64,000 nucleotides of DNA, from the NCBI RefSeq assembly GCF_039523795.1, contig NZ_BAAAFZ010000002.1:45735-109734 (forward strand), given 5' to 3'. A program made the translations under genes and the position numbers. Below the pieces are notes generated by a model that searched no databases, was not told the origin of the DNA, and saw only the letters and a list, made by a program, of their open reading frames with translations. This stretch comes from Craurococcus roseus. Its GTDB lineage: Bacteria > Pseudomonadota > Alphaproteobacteria > Acetobacterales > Acetobacteraceae. Positions 43,835-52,240 of this stretch are shown piece after piece (position 1 is the stretch's first letter; every line of letters begins with the position of its first letter).

Positions 43835-45228
43835 TGAGCGCCGCGGCTTCCGCCCCCGGCAAGACGGTCTCGCGCGCGGCGCGCTCCGTGGTGCCGCGCG
43901 GACTGCTCGGCCGCTCCATCCTCATCATCCTAGCGCCGATCCTGGTGCTGCAGGTGGTGGCCCTGTTGCTCTTCTACGGCGGGCACCTCGACGTGATCTC
44001 CCGCCGGCTGGCGGGCGGCGTGGCCGGCGACGTCGCCATGGTGGCGGAGCTGCTCCGGCGGGAGCCGCCGGAGAACCGCGGCTGGATCTTCCGCGAGGCG
44101 TCGTGGCGGCTGGACCTCAATCTCGCTTTCGAGGAGGGGGCACGCATCCAAGGCGGCCCGCGCCCCGCGAGCCTGCCCCTGCTGCCGCTGGAGGAGGACC
44201 TGGACCGGGCGTTGGCCGAGCGCGTCCGAGCGCCCTTCGACACCGACTGGCAGACGGACCCGCGCTCCGTCATCGTCCGGGTGCAATTGCCCGATGGCGT
44301 GCTGCACGTGGAAGCGCCGCGCAAGCGGCTGTTCACGGCGACGCTGTACCTGTTCGTGATCTGGCTGGTGGGCTCGGCGCTGCTGCTTTCGGCGGTGGCG
44401 GTGCTGTTCATGAAGAACCAGGTGCGCGCCGTTCGGCGGCTGGCCGACGCGGCCGAGGCCTTCGGCCTGGGCCGCGACATCGGGGCGATAAAGCCGGAGG
44501 GCGCCACGGAGGCGCGGCAAGCCGCCGCCGCCTTCAACCTGATGCGCGAGCGCATCCGCCGCTTCGTTTCTCAGCGGACGGACATGCTGGCCGGCATCAG
44601 CCACGACCTCCGCACCCCGCTCACCCGGATGCGTTTGGGGTTGGACATGCTGCCGCGCCACCCGGACACGGAGGAGGACGTCGCGGCGCTGGTCCAGGAC
44701 GTGGAGGAGATGGAGCGGATGGTCGCCGCCTACCTCGCCTTCGCGCGCGGCGAGGGCACGGAGCAGGCGCGCCCAGCCGATCTGGTGGAACTGGTGCAGG
44801 ACGCGGCCGCCAACGCCCGCCGCGCCGGGGCCGTGGTGGAGGTGCGCGCGCCGGACGGGCCGTTGGTGATGCCGCTCCGCCCGGACGCGGTGCGGCGGTG
44901 CCTCGGCAACCTGCTGGACAACGCCCGGCGGCACGCGCGGCTGATCACGGTCGCCGTCGACGCGGTGCCGCGGGCGGCGATGGCGGGCGGCCCGGGCGGC
45001 AACGGCGAAGGGGCGTACTGGGCGCAGGTGACGGTGGACGACGACGGGCCGGGCATCCCGGCAGCGGAGCGCGAGGACGCGTTCCGACCCTTCCAGAGCG
45101 GTGCCCCGGGCGGCACCGGCCTCGGCCTCGCCATCGCGCGCGACATCGTCCGGGCGCACGGCGGCGACATCATGCTGGAGCAGAGCCCGCTGGGGGGGCT
45201 CCGCGCGCGGCTCAGGCTGCCGGTGTAG
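43834..45228 (+). CDS. EnvZ-like sensor histidine kinase
   Basis: 464 aa from ATG 43834. Membrane helix 1 is near 28-48 (ILIILAPILVLQVVALLLFY), then a periplasmic domain of about 120 residues, helix 2 near 170-190 (LFVIWLVGSALLLSAVAVLF), HAMP (VRAVRRLADAAEAFGLGRDI), and the H-box AGISHDLRTPLTRMRLGL with phospho-acceptor His257. The ATPase domain has CLGNLLDNARRHA (N-box), VDDDGPGIPAAEREDAFRPF (G1) and GGTGLGLAIARDIVRAHGG (G2). This is the EnvZ/RstB type that acts on the OmpR-like regulator encoded just upstream. It overlaps the convergent RidA gene by 17 bases. Confidence 0.94.
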   Translation: MSAAASAPGKTVSRAARSVVPRGLLGRSILIILAPILVLQVVALLLFYGGHLDVISRRLAGGVAGDVAMVAELLRREPPENRGWIFREASWRLDLNLAFEEGARIQGGPRPASLPLLPLEEDLDRALAERVRAPFDTDWQTDPRSVIVRVQLPDGVLHVEAPRKRLFTATLYLFVIWLVGSALLLSAVAVLFMKNQVRAVRRLADAAEAFGLGRDIGAIKPEGATEARQAAAAFNLMRERIRRFVSQRTDMLAGISHDLRTPLTRMRLGLDMLPRHPDTEEDVAALVQDVEEMERMVAAYLAFARGEGTEQARPADLVELVQDAAANARRAGAVVEVRAPDGPLVMPLRPDAVRRCLGNLLDNARRHARLITVAVDAVPRAAMAGGPGGNGEGAYWAQVTVDDDGPGIPAAEREDAFRPFQSGAPGGTGLGLAIARDIVRAHGGDIMLEQSPLGGLRARLRLPV

Positions 45229-45667
45229 CGGCCGGGGGCTGCGGCACGTAGCCGATCGCCTCCACCTCCAGCGCGCAGTCCATGGGCGTGCGGCCGGCCT
45301 GCATCCGGGTGCGCGTCGGCAGTGCCTCGGCGGAGGAGAAGTAGCCGCGGTAGATGCGGTCGAACGCCTCCTGCTGCCGCTGGTCCTTCAGCCAGACGAT
45401 CACCTTGAGCAGGCAGTCCATGTTGGAGCCGGCCGCCTCCACCAGCGCCTTGAGGTGGTCCATGACGATGCGGACCTGCCGCTCGAAGGGCAGGTCCGGG
45501 AAAGGCGGCGGCGGTTCGCCGCGGGCGCGGGCGGCGCGGAGTTGCGCGCAGTAGTCCTCCTCGAAAGGCGGCAGGCCGGACACGTAGAGCATGTCGCCGT
45601 GCCGGACGCAGAGGTTGAACGGCCCGCCCGTTTCCGGAACCCCGGCCTTAATGATCCGCTTCTCCAC
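45212..45667 (-). CDS. RidA-family protein
   Basis: 151 aa. The YjgF/RidA fold is seen in KAGVPETGGPFNLCVRHGDM, LYVSGLPPFEEDY, QVRIVMDHLKALVEAAGSNM, CLLKVIVWLKDQRQQEAFDR and TRMQAGRTPMDCALEVEAIG. The catalytic Arg that binds the substrate carboxylate in classic RidA is in the region ..TRMQAG. The family hydrolyses reactive enamines/imines from PLP enzymes. It is longer than E. coli RidA (128 aa), as in the Rut-type and Rid2-7 groups. It is divergent from the cupin gene with a 59-bp gap, and the neighbouring sugar acid genes suggest a catabolic context. Confidence 0.85.
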   Translation of the reverse strand: MEKRIIKAGVPETGGPFNLCVRHGDMLYVSGLPPFEEDYCAQLRAARARGEPPPPFPDLPFERQVRIVMDHLKALVEAAGSNMDCLLKVIVWLKDQRQQEAFDRIYRGYFSSAEALPTRTRMQAGRTPMDCALEVEAIGYVPQPPAATPAA

Positions 45668-45726
45668 GGCGCGTCCCTCCCCTTCGGTGCCGGAGCGATG
45701 CTAGACCGGCCGCGGAGGAGCGCACG

Positions 45727-46227
45727 ATGCACCCGCCCGAACGCCGCCGCCCGATCGCCGTCCGCGCCGCCGAAGCGTCGGAGCGCGCCCGCCCGAGCCG
45801 ATACCCGGCGGACCTCGTCGCCAAGATCGGCGCGCGGGAGAAGCGCCCGCTCGACGACCTGTTCGGCCTGGAGAACTTCGGCGTGAACCTGACGCGGCTC
45901 CCGCCCGGCGCCGCTTCCTCGCTCCGCCACGCCCACGCCCTGCAGGACGAGTTCGTCTTCGTGCTGGAAGGCCATCCGGTGCTGGTGACGGACGCCGGCG
46001 AGACGCCGCTCGCCCCTGGCATGTGCGCCGGCTTCCCGGCCGGCACCGGCGACGCGCACCACCTCGTCAACCGCGGCCAGGGCGACGCCGTGTACCTCGA
46101 AATCGGGGACCGCACGCCGGGGGACTCCGTCGCCTACCCGGAGGACGACCTGAAGGTGGAGCCGGGGCCTGACGGGCGGGCGCGCTACCTGCGCAAGAAC
46201 GGCACCCCTATTTTGGAGAACCCCTGA
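45727..46227 (+). CDS. Cupin-domain protein
   Basis: 166 aa. A single conserved beta-barrel: SLRHAHALQDEFVFVLEGHP near 63-82 has the His-x-His and Glu metal ligands, and AGFPAGTGDAHHLVNRGQGD near 99-118 supplies the second motif His. N-terminal residues are Arg-rich. The short LENFGVNLTRLPPGAAS segment precedes the barrel as in many sugar-acid-linked cupins. The gene lies one base before the acid sugar kinase gene on the same strand, so a role in the same pathway, for example isomerisation or sensing of a sugar acid, is plausible. Confidence 0.8.
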   Translation: MHPPERRRPIAVRAAEASERARPSRYPADLVAKIGAREKRPLDDLFGLENFGVNLTRLPPGAASSLRHAHALQDEFVFVLEGHPVLVTDAGETPLAPGMCAGFPAGTGDAHHLVNRGQGDAVYLEIGDRTPGDSVAYPEDDLKVEPGPDGRARYLRKNGTPILENP

Positions 46228-46228
46228 C

Positions 46229-47485
46229 ATGCCGCTCCTGCTCGGCTGCATCGCCGACGACTTCACCGGCGCGACCGACCTCGCCAGCACCCTGGTCAAA
46301 GGCGGCATGACCGCGGTGCAGGTGATCGGCGTGCCCGGAGGCCCCTTGCCTGAGGCGGACGCGGTGGTGGTGGCGCTGAAGTCGCGCACCGCGCCGCCGG
46401 CGGTCGCGGTGGCGGAGAGCCTCGCCGCCTGCGAAGCGTTGCTGGCGGCGGGCGCCCGTCAGATCTTCTTCAAGTACTGCTCGACCTTCGACAGCACGGA
46501 GGCGGGCAACATCGGCCCGGTGGCGGACGCGCTGGTGCGGCGGCTGGGATGCGGCTTCGCCCTGGCGAACCCCGCCTTCCCGACCAACGGCCGCACCGTG
46601 TACCAGGGACACCTCTTCGTCGGTCCCGCCCTGCTCAGCGAAAGCGGCATGGAGAACCACCCGCTGACGCCCATGCGCGACGCCAACCTGGTGCGCGTGC
46701 TCGGGCGGCAGACGGACGGGGCGGTGGGGCTGGTGCCCTTCGCCACGGTGGAGGCCGGCGCCGCCGCCATCCGCCGCGCCATGACCGGGCTGAAGGAGGG
46801 CGGGCGGCGCTACGCGGTCGTGGACGCGCTGACCGACGCCCACCTCCTGGCGATCGGCGAGGCCGCCGCGGGGCAGGCGCTGATCACGGGCGGCTCCGGC
46901 GTGGCGATGGGACTGCCGGCCAACTTCCGGCGCGACGGCTCGCTGCCGGAGCGCGGCGACTCCGCCGCGGCGCTGCCGCCGATGGAAGGGCACGCGGCGG
47001 TGCTGGCGGGATCCTGCTCGCGCGCGACGCTCGGCCAGATCGGGCTGGCGCGGGACCACGCGCCGACCTTGGAGCTGGACGCGCTGGCCACGCCGGACGC
47101 GGCGGAGCTTGTCCGGCAGGCGCTGGACTGGGCGGCGGACAGGCTGGGCGCGGAGCCCATCGTCATCGCCGCGTCCGCGCCGCCCGACCGCGTGGCGGAG
47201 CTGCAAGCCAAGCTCGGGCGCGAGGCGGCGGGCGCCCTCGTGGAAGAGGCGATGGCGGGGATCGCGGAGGGGCTGGTGGCGCGCGGGGTGCGGCGCATGG
47301 TGGCGGCGGGGGGCGAGACCTCGGGCGCCGTGGTGGCGCGGCTCGGCGTGCGCTCCTTGCGCATCGGGCCGGAGATCGACCCCGGCGTGCCGTGGACCTA
47401 CGCCGAGCCGGCCGGCCTGCACCTGGCGCTGAAGTCCGGCAACTTCGGCGCCCGCGACTTCTTCCTGAAGGCTTTCGAAGCATGA
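46229..47485 (+). CDS. otnK: Four-carbon acid sugar kinase family protein (OtnK-like)
   Basis: 418 aa. The N-terminal domain has LGCIADDFTGATDLASTLVK near 4-23, the signature of the DUF1537 kinase family, followed by IFFKYCSTFDSTEAGNIGPV near 79. The C-terminal domain has AAGGETSGAVVARLGVRSLR near 363, the nucleotide-binding end. Family members phosphorylate D-erythronate, D-threonate or L-threonate with ATP in tetronate catabolism. The class II aldolase gene that follows (overlapping by 4 bases) is the OtnC-like partner that decarboxylates the later 3-keto-tetronate 4-phosphate. Confidence 0.88.
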   Translation: MPLLLGCIADDFTGATDLASTLVKGGMTAVQVIGVPGGPLPEADAVVVALKSRTAPPAVAVAESLAACEALLAAGARQIFFKYCSTFDSTEAGNIGPVADALVRRLGCGFALANPAFPTNGRTVYQGHLFVGPALLSESGMENHPLTPMRDANLVRVLGRQTDGAVGLVPFATVEAGAAAIRRAMTGLKEGGRRYAVVDALTDAHLLAIGEAAAGQALITGGSGVAMGLPANFRRDGSLPERGDSAAALPPMEGHAAVLAGSCSRATLGQIGLARDHAPTLELDALATPDAAELVRQALDWAADRLGAEPIVIAASAPPDRVAELQAKLGREAAGALVEEAMAGIAEGLVARGVRRMVAAGGETSGAVVARLGVRSLRIGPEIDPGVPWTYAEPAGLHLALKSGNFGARDFFLKAFEA

Positions 47486-48126
47486 GCGCCGAATCCGAAC
47501 TGCGGGATGCGATCTGCGCCCACGGCCGCCTGCTCTACGGCCGCGGCTACTGCGTCGGCAGCGCCGGCAACATCAGCGTCCGCCTGCCCGATGGCGCCGT
47601 GCTGATGACGCCGACCAACTCCTGCCTCGGCCGGCTCGACCCGGGGCGGATCAGCAAGCTCGACGCCTCCTGGCGGCACGTCTCCGGCGACCCTCCGTCC
47701 AAGGAGGTGTTCATGCACCGCGCCGTGCTCGGGTCGCGGCCGGAGGCGGGGGCGGTGGTCCACCTGCACTCGACCCACGCCACGGCCATCTCCTGCCTCG
47801 CCGTGCCGGGCGACCCGGCGCCGCCGATCCCGCCGCTGACGCCCTACTTCGTCATGCGCGTCGGCCGGCGCCTGCCGGTGCTGCCCTACTCGCGGCCGGG
47901 CGACCCGGCGATGGAGCCGGCCATCGCCGATGCGGCGAAGGGCGCGCGCGCCATGCTGCTCGGCAACCACGGGCCGGTGGTGAGCGGGAAGACGCTCGAC
48001 GACGCGGTGTGGGCGGCGGAGGAACTGGAGGAGGCGGCGCGCCTCGCGCTCATGCTGCGTGGGCGGCCGGGCCTGCGGGTGCTGGACGCCGCCCAAGTGG
48101 ACGACCTGCTCGCCACCTTCGGGTAG
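47482..48126 (+). CDS. otnC: Class II aldolase/adducin family protein (OtnC-like)
   Basis: 214 aa from ATG 47482, overlapping the kinase stop. YCVGSAGNISVRLPDGAVLM near 23-42 and TPTNSCLGRLDPGRISKLDA form the N-terminal phosphate-binding region. The zinc site is in AVVHLHSTHATAISCLAV near 93-110 (HxH) and LLGNHGPVVSGKTLDDAVWA near 153-172 (third His). These match 3-oxo-tetronate 4-phosphate decarboxylases, which give dihydroxyacetone phosphate. Followed by a bidirectional hairpin at 48150-48177. No tetronate dehydrogenase (OtnD/LtnD) gene is visible nearby. Confidence 0.88.
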   Translation: MSAESELRDAICAHGRLLYGRGYCVGSAGNISVRLPDGAVLMTPTNSCLGRLDPGRISKLDASWRHVSGDPPSKEVFMHRAVLGSRPEAGAVVHLHSTHATAISCLAVPGDPAPPIPPLTPYFVMRVGRRLPVLPYSRPGDPAMEPAIADAAKGARAMLLGNHGPVVSGKTLDDAVWAAEELEEAARLALMLRGRPGLRVLDAAQVDDLLATFG

Positions 48127-48145
48127 CGTCGGGGCGCCGGTCGCG

Positions 48146-48177
48146 AAAAGGGCGCCGCCCCTGCCGGGACGGCGCCC
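48146..48177 (-). terminator. Bidirectional terminator between the aldolase and histone-like genes
   Basis: GGGCGCCG at 48150-48157 pairs exactly with CGGCGCCC at 48170-48177 over a 12-base loop. On the minus strand the stem is followed by TTTT (48149-48146), so it fits an intrinsic terminator for the histone-like gene and can also stop the plus-strand operon. Confidence 0.7.
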
Positions 48178-48202
48178 CTCTACGCCGGGATCGGCTAAGG
48201 GA

Positions 48203-48814
48203 TTACTCGGAAGCGGAGCCGCTGCCGCTCTCGGATGTCGAAGCCGGGGCGGAGGACGCGGCGCGCTTCTTGGCGGCGCGGGTGGCGGCCGCCTTCTTCG
48301 CCGCTTCGGAGCGGGAAGAGGTGGCGGCGCTGACGGCGGCGGCCCGGCGCGGCGCGGCCTTGCGGGCGGTGGTCGTCGCCTTGCGCGCGGCCGGGGCCTT
48401 GCGGGCCGTCGTGGCTTTGCGGGCGGCGGGCGCCTTGCGCGCCGTGGAGGTCGCCTTCCGCGCAGCGGGCTTGCGGGCGGCGGTCGCCTTGCGGGCGGCG
48501 GGCTTGCGCGCCGTGGTCGCCTTGCGGGCGGTGGTCGCCTTGCGGGCGGTGGTCGCCTTGCGGGCGGCGGGCTTGCGCGCCGTGGTCGCCTTGCGGGCGG
48601 CCGTCGCCTTCTTGGCGGCGGGCTTGCGGGCCGCCGTCGCCTTCTTCGCCGCCGGCTTGCGGGCGGCGGTCGCCTTCTTGGCGGCGGGCTTGCGGGCCGC
48701 GGTGGCCTTCTTCGCGGCGGTGGCGCGGCTGCGCGCCGTGCCCTTGGAGGCGGAGCGGCGGCTCGTCGACATGGCCATCGCCTGGGCCTTCGGGGTCTCG
48801 GTGGTGTCGGTCAT
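48203..48814 (-). CDS. Histone H1-like repeat protein (Ala/Lys/Arg-rich)
   Basis: 203 aa. After about 35 residues (TETPKAQAMAMSTSRRSASK) comes a repeat array of an 11-residue unit KKATAARKPAA (three to four near-perfect copies), then Arg variants (RKATTARKPAA and shorter RKATTA units) to about residue 150. A less regular AAKKAAATRAAKKRAA and a Ser/Glu tail (ASTSESGSGSASE) follow. This is like eukaryotic H1 C-terminal tails and bacterial HctB/AlgP/BpH1 proteins that bind and compact DNA. The repeats favour copy-number change. A promoter-like inverted repeat lies about 400 bp upstream at 49208-49236. Confidence 0.8.
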   Translation of the reverse strand: MTDTTETPKAQAMAMSTSRRSASKGTARSRATAAKKATAARKPAAKKATAARKPAAKKATAARKPAAKKATAARKATTARKPAARKATTARKATTARKATTARKPAARKATAARKPAARKATSTARKAPAARKATTARKAPAARKATTTARKAAPRRAAAVSAATSSRSEAAKKAAATRAAKKRAASSAPASTSESGSGSASE

Positions 48815-49207
48815 CGTGTCAGGATCTCCGTGGATGCTTCGAGGAACCGGCCGTGGCGGCGGCGTGCGCCGGCGGGCCGTGGTGGGGCAGGCTCGGTCGT
48901 GCGACGGAAGCGGCGCGCGGATCCCGTGTCGCGCGTCGCCGGACCGCCCGCTGTCCAGTCCTGCAGAAAAGACGCCGGCGGCGGGCGACCGGCGGCTGCC
49001 CGCCGCGTCGCTCGTCCCTCAGCCGCGCGTCCTGGCGCGGGGCAATCGCTTCGCCCTGCACCGGCGCGAGAACCGCGGCGAAGGTTGCCGCCGCCGTCCC
49101 GCCCCGTCTGCGGTCCATGGACCGTCCTCTCCTGCCGCGCACATGGTTTGCACTCCGTCCGACCCGCGCATCGTGCGAATCGTTTTAGAGTCGTGCGCGC
49201 GACTCAC

Positions 49208-49236
49208 GCTATCTGCACACGCATGGTGCGTGTCAA
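49208..49236 (-). promoter_or_regulatory. Promoter with overlapping 17-bp inverted repeat
   Basis: On the minus strand TTGACA (49236-49231) is followed after 17 bases by GATAGC (49213-49208), a sigma-70-like pair. Between and over the -35 lies ACACGCATGGTGCGTGT (49217-49233), with perfect 7-bp arms and a 3-base centre. This is the typical place for a repressor. It points toward the histone-like gene, about 390 bp away. Confidence 0.5.
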
Positions 49237-49327
49237 CAAAAACCGTGAACGCGCGCGCGAATTCGGCGCGCGCGCCGCGATGCGCCGCCGTGGGCACGCG
49301 ACTGGTGCCGCGCCGGATGCGCGAACG

Positions 49328-49331
49328 NNNN
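49328..49331. other. Assembly gap (NNNN)
   Basis: Four unresolved bases. The true sequence between the citrate synthase terminus and the histone-like gene control region may be longer than shown. Confidence 0.99.
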
Positions 49332-49359
49332 CCGCTGCGGCGGGCGCCGCGGTCGTCGG

Positions 49360-50505
49360 TCAGCCGCGCTGCGACATCGGCGGCACGGGGCGCTGCTCGA
49401 GTCCGGTATAGGCGGAGAGCGGGCGGATCAGCCGGTTGTCCGCGCCCTGCTCGAAGACGTGCGCGGCCCAGCCGGTGATGCGCGAAGCGACGAAGATCGG
49501 CGTGAAGAGCGGGATCTCCCAGCCCATGAGGTAGTAGGCGGGGCCGGTCGGGAAATCGAGGTTGGGGTGAATGTTCTTCGCCTTCAGCATCTCGGCGGCG
49601 AGGATGCGGCTCGTCTCCATCCACCGGCGGTCGCCCACCACCTCCGCCATCTTCTCGGCGTACTTGGTCATGGTGGGGACGCGGCTGTCGCCGTGCTTGT
49701 AGACGCGGTGGCCGAAGCCCATCACCAGCGCGTGGTGGTCGAACTTTCCTTTGAGCCACTCGGCCGCCTTCGAAGGCTCCCCGATCTCCTTCAGCATGTG
49801 CATCACCGCCTCGTTGGCCCCGCCGTGGAGCGGGCCCTTGAGGGCGGCGATGGCGGCGGTGATGGCGCCGTGGATGTCCGCGCCGGTCGAGCTGACGGTG
49901 CGGGCGGTGAAGGTGGAGGCGTTGAAGGTGTGCTCGGCATAGAGGATCAGGCTGACGTCGAAGCTCTTCACCACCTCCGGCGCCGGCACCTTGCCCTGGA
50001 CCAGGTGGAACAGGTTCTCGGCGAAGGAGTGCCTCGGGTCGGGCGCCACGACCTCCTGCCCTTTGGAGGCGCGGTGGGCGGCGGCGATGCAGGTCGGGAT
50101 CTTGGCGAAGAGGCGCATGGCCTTGCGCCGCTGCGCCGCGTCGGAGACGTCTCCGGCCTCCGGGTCCTCCATGCCGAGGAAGGACACCGCCGTCCGGATG
50201 GCGTCCATCGGGTGGGCGTCGCGCGGGAAGGCGGCGATGACCTTGTGCAAGGTCTCGCTGATCGGCCGCTCCTTCGCCTCGGCCTCCTTGAACGCGGCGA
50301 GCTGCGCTTGGTTCGGCAGCTCGCCGTGCCAGAGGAGGTAGGCGACCTCCTCGAAGGAGCACTCCTCGCACAGCTCCTGCACGGCGTAGCCGCGGTACGT
50401 GAGGCTGTTGGTCTCCGGCATCACCTTGGAGACCGCGGAGGTGTCCGCGTATACGCCGACGAGGCCCTTGCGGACCTCGGGCTGGTCGGTCGTCGTCTGG
50501 CTCAT
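49360..50505 (-). CDS. prpC: Citrate synthase family protein, 2-methylcitrate synthase-like
   Basis: 381 aa. GLVGVYADTSAVSKVMPETN and SLTYRGYAVQELCEECSFEE are typical of the 2-methylcitrate/short citrate synthase group rather than the longer GltA type. Active-site His residues are in PLHGGANEAVMHML and GFGHRVYKHGDSR, with the catalytic Asp in LDFPTGPAYYLMG. The enzyme would condense propionyl-CoA (or acetyl-CoA) with oxaloacetate. The PrpD-like dehydratase gene lies just upstream on the same strand (46-bp gap), so the pair makes two steps of the methylcitrate cycle. PrpB is not in the window. Confidence 0.88.
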   Translation of the reverse strand: MSQTTTDQPEVRKGLVGVYADTSAVSKVMPETNSLTYRGYAVQELCEECSFEEVAYLLWHGELPNQAQLAAFKEAEAKERPISETLHKVIAAFPRDAHPMDAIRTAVSFLGMEDPEAGDVSDAAQRRKAMRLFAKIPTCIAAAHRASKGQEVVAPDPRHSFAENLFHLVQGKVPAPEVVKSFDVSLILYAEHTFNASTFTARTVSSTGADIHGAITAAIAALKGPLHGGANEAVMHMLKEIGEPSKAAEWLKGKFDHHALVMGFGHRVYKHGDSRVPTMTKYAEKMAEVVGDRRWMETSRILAAEMLKAKNIHPNLDFPTGPAYYLMGWEIPLFTPIFVASRITGWAAHVFEQGADNRLIRPLSAYTGLEQRPVPPMSQRG

Positions 50506-50551
50506 CGTCCCTTTCCCTTTTCCTTTGCGGGGCGCCCAGCCCCCGACGCCG

Positions 50552-52090
50552 TCAGAAGATGCCCGGCTTGCCTTCCAGCAACGCGCCGTTGGGCAGCGCG
50601 ACGTTCAGCTCGCCCAGCTCTCCGGCGGCGAGGCGCGGCAGGTCCTGCGCCACCTCCAGGAAGCGGTTCGCTTCGCGCGCCGAGAGAAGTCCGTCCGTCA
50701 GGACGCGGAATTTCCTGATGTAGTCCTCGCGGCCGAACGGCTTGGCGCCGAGCGGGTGGGCGTTGGCGACGGCCATCTCGTCGGTGATGGTGGCGCCGTC
50801 CTTGAGGAAGATCTCGATCCGGGCGCCGAAGGCCAGCTCGTCCGGGTCGCGCGAGTGGTAGCGCCGGGTCCACTCCGGGTCTTCGCGGGTCTCGATCTTG
50901 TGCCAGAGCCTGACGGTGTCCGCCCGGCCGGCGCGCTTGGGCGCGTAGCTGTCCACGTGGTGCCAGCGCCCGTCCTGGAGGGCGACGGCGAAGATGTACA
51001 TGATGGAGTGGTCCAGCGTCTCCCGGCTGGCCTTCGGGTCCATCTTCTGCGGGTCGTTGGCGCCGGTGCCGATGACGTAGTGGGTGTGGTGGGAGGTGTG
51101 TATCACGACCCGCTCGATGTCGTCCGTGTCGGGCACCCGCTCGCGCATCCGGAAGGCTAGGTCGATCAGGGCTTGGCTTTGGTACTCGGCCGAGTGCTCC
51201 TTGGTGTAGCTGTCCATGATGGCGCGCTTGGGCTCGCCGGGCGCGGGCAGCGGCACCTCGTAGTACACGGGATCGTATACGGTGTTCCGCCCTTTGCTGT
51301 CGGCCTGGGTGCGTCCGGAGAGCACCCAGGCGACCACCGAGTCCTCGCCTTCGTAGATGGGCGACGGCGCGCCCTCCCCGCGCATGGCCCGGTCCACGGC
51401 CTCCACCGCCAGCTTGCCGGCGTGGGCGGGGGCGTAGGCCTTCCAGGAGGAGATCTCGCCCTTGCGGGACTGGCGGAAGGAGACGGAGACGTGCAGCGCC
51501 TGCTGCACCGCCTGGAAGATCGTCTCCTGCTTCAGCCCGAGCAGCGTGCCGATGCCGGCGGCGGCGGAGGGGCAGAGGTGGGCGATGTGGTCCACCTTGT
51601 GCTCGTGCAGGCAGATGGCGCGGACCAGGTCGATCTGGATCTCGTAGCCGGTGGCGAGCGCCCGGAGCAGGTCCCTCCCCGACCGCTCCATGGTCTGCGC
51701 CACGGCCAGGATCGGCGGGATGTTGTCGCCGGGGTGGGAGTAGTCGGCGGCGAGGAAGGTGTCGTGCATGTCCAGCTCGCGCACCGCCGTCCCGTTGGCC
51801 CAGGCCGCCCACTCGGGGGAGAAGCGCTTGGCGGCCGGCACGCCGAACACGGTCGCGCCGCCCTTGCGGGGGTGGCCGAGCGCCATGGCGCGGGCGGAGA
51901 CGACGGGGCGGCGGTTGACGGCGGCGATGGCCACCGAGGCGTTGTCGATGATCCGGTTGATGATCATCTCAGCCACGTCCTTCTGGACCGGCACCCGATC
52001 GGCGGCGACGCCGGCGATCTTCCAGGCGAGTTGCTCTTCCCGGGGCAAGAGCGCCTTGGACGGGTAGACCTTCACGGGGTGCTTCTGCAT
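50552..52090 (-). CDS. prpD: MmgE/PrpD family protein, 2-methylcitrate dehydratase-like
   Basis: 512 aa from the ATG at 52090, which has AGAGGA about 11 bases upstream; ATG 52162 would add 24 residues of weak sequence. The family opening is seen as QLAWKIAGVAADRVPVQKDV, and DMHDTFLAADYSHPGDNIPP near 130 is the strongly conserved MmgE/PrpD core. FRQSRKGEISSWKAYAPAHA, the active-site GK-x-SxWK region, lies near 215. ATITDEMAVANAHPLGAKPF is the typical C-terminal segment. PrpD dehydrates 2-methylcitrate to 2-methyl-cis-aconitate in propionate use. It is divergent from the allantoinase-like gene with about 150 bp in between. Confidence 0.9.
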   Translation of the reverse strand: MQKHPVKVYPSKALLPREEQLAWKIAGVAADRVPVQKDVAEMIINRIIDNASVAIAAVNRRPVVSARAMALGHPRKGGATVFGVPAAKRFSPEWAAWANGTAVRELDMHDTFLAADYSHPGDNIPPILAVAQTMERSGRDLLRALATGYEIQIDLVRAICLHEHKVDHIAHLCPSAAAGIGTLLGLKQETIFQAVQQALHVSVSFRQSRKGEISSWKAYAPAHAGKLAVEAVDRAMRGEGAPSPIYEGEDSVVAWVLSGRTQADSKGRNTVYDPVYYEVPLPAPGEPKRAIMDSYTKEHSAEYQSQALIDLAFRMRERVPDTDDIERVVIHTSHHTHYVIGTGANDPQKMDPKASRETLDHSIMYIFAVALQDGRWHHVDSYAPKRAGRADTVRLWHKIETREDPEWTRRYHSRDPDELAFGARIEIFLKDGATITDEMAVANAHPLGAKPFGREDYIRKFRVLTDGLLSAREANRFLEVAQDLPRLAAGELGELNVALPNGALLEGKPGIF

Positions 52091-52240
52091 CGCGGCCGGC
52101 GTTCCTCTGCTGCTGCGGTCTTCGACGGGGGCTTTCTGTCCCTCCGGCGCGGTTTCGTCCATGCCGGTCGGCGCCCCCGGATTGGCCGCGCCCTTCAGGG
52201 CCCATAGGCTCCGCCTCGTTCGGAGCGGAGCGGCAGGGCG

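Larger units (their letters stand above)
48815..49359. other. Upstream region of the histone-like gene, with an assembly gap
   Basis: About 545 bp with no gene I can support; a 107-residue minus frame (start 49142) is Arg-rich noise. It contains the promoter-like region at 49208-49236 and runs of GC dinucleotides near 49250-49280. Bases 49328-49331 are NNNN, an assembly gap of unknown real length that lies 29 bases from the end of the citrate synthase gene. Confidence 0.45.

Noticed and set aside
48819..49142. 107-residue minus-strand ORF upstream of the histone-like gene
   Set aside because: Arg/Ala-rich with no ribosome-binding site or family; more likely leader or spacer sequence.
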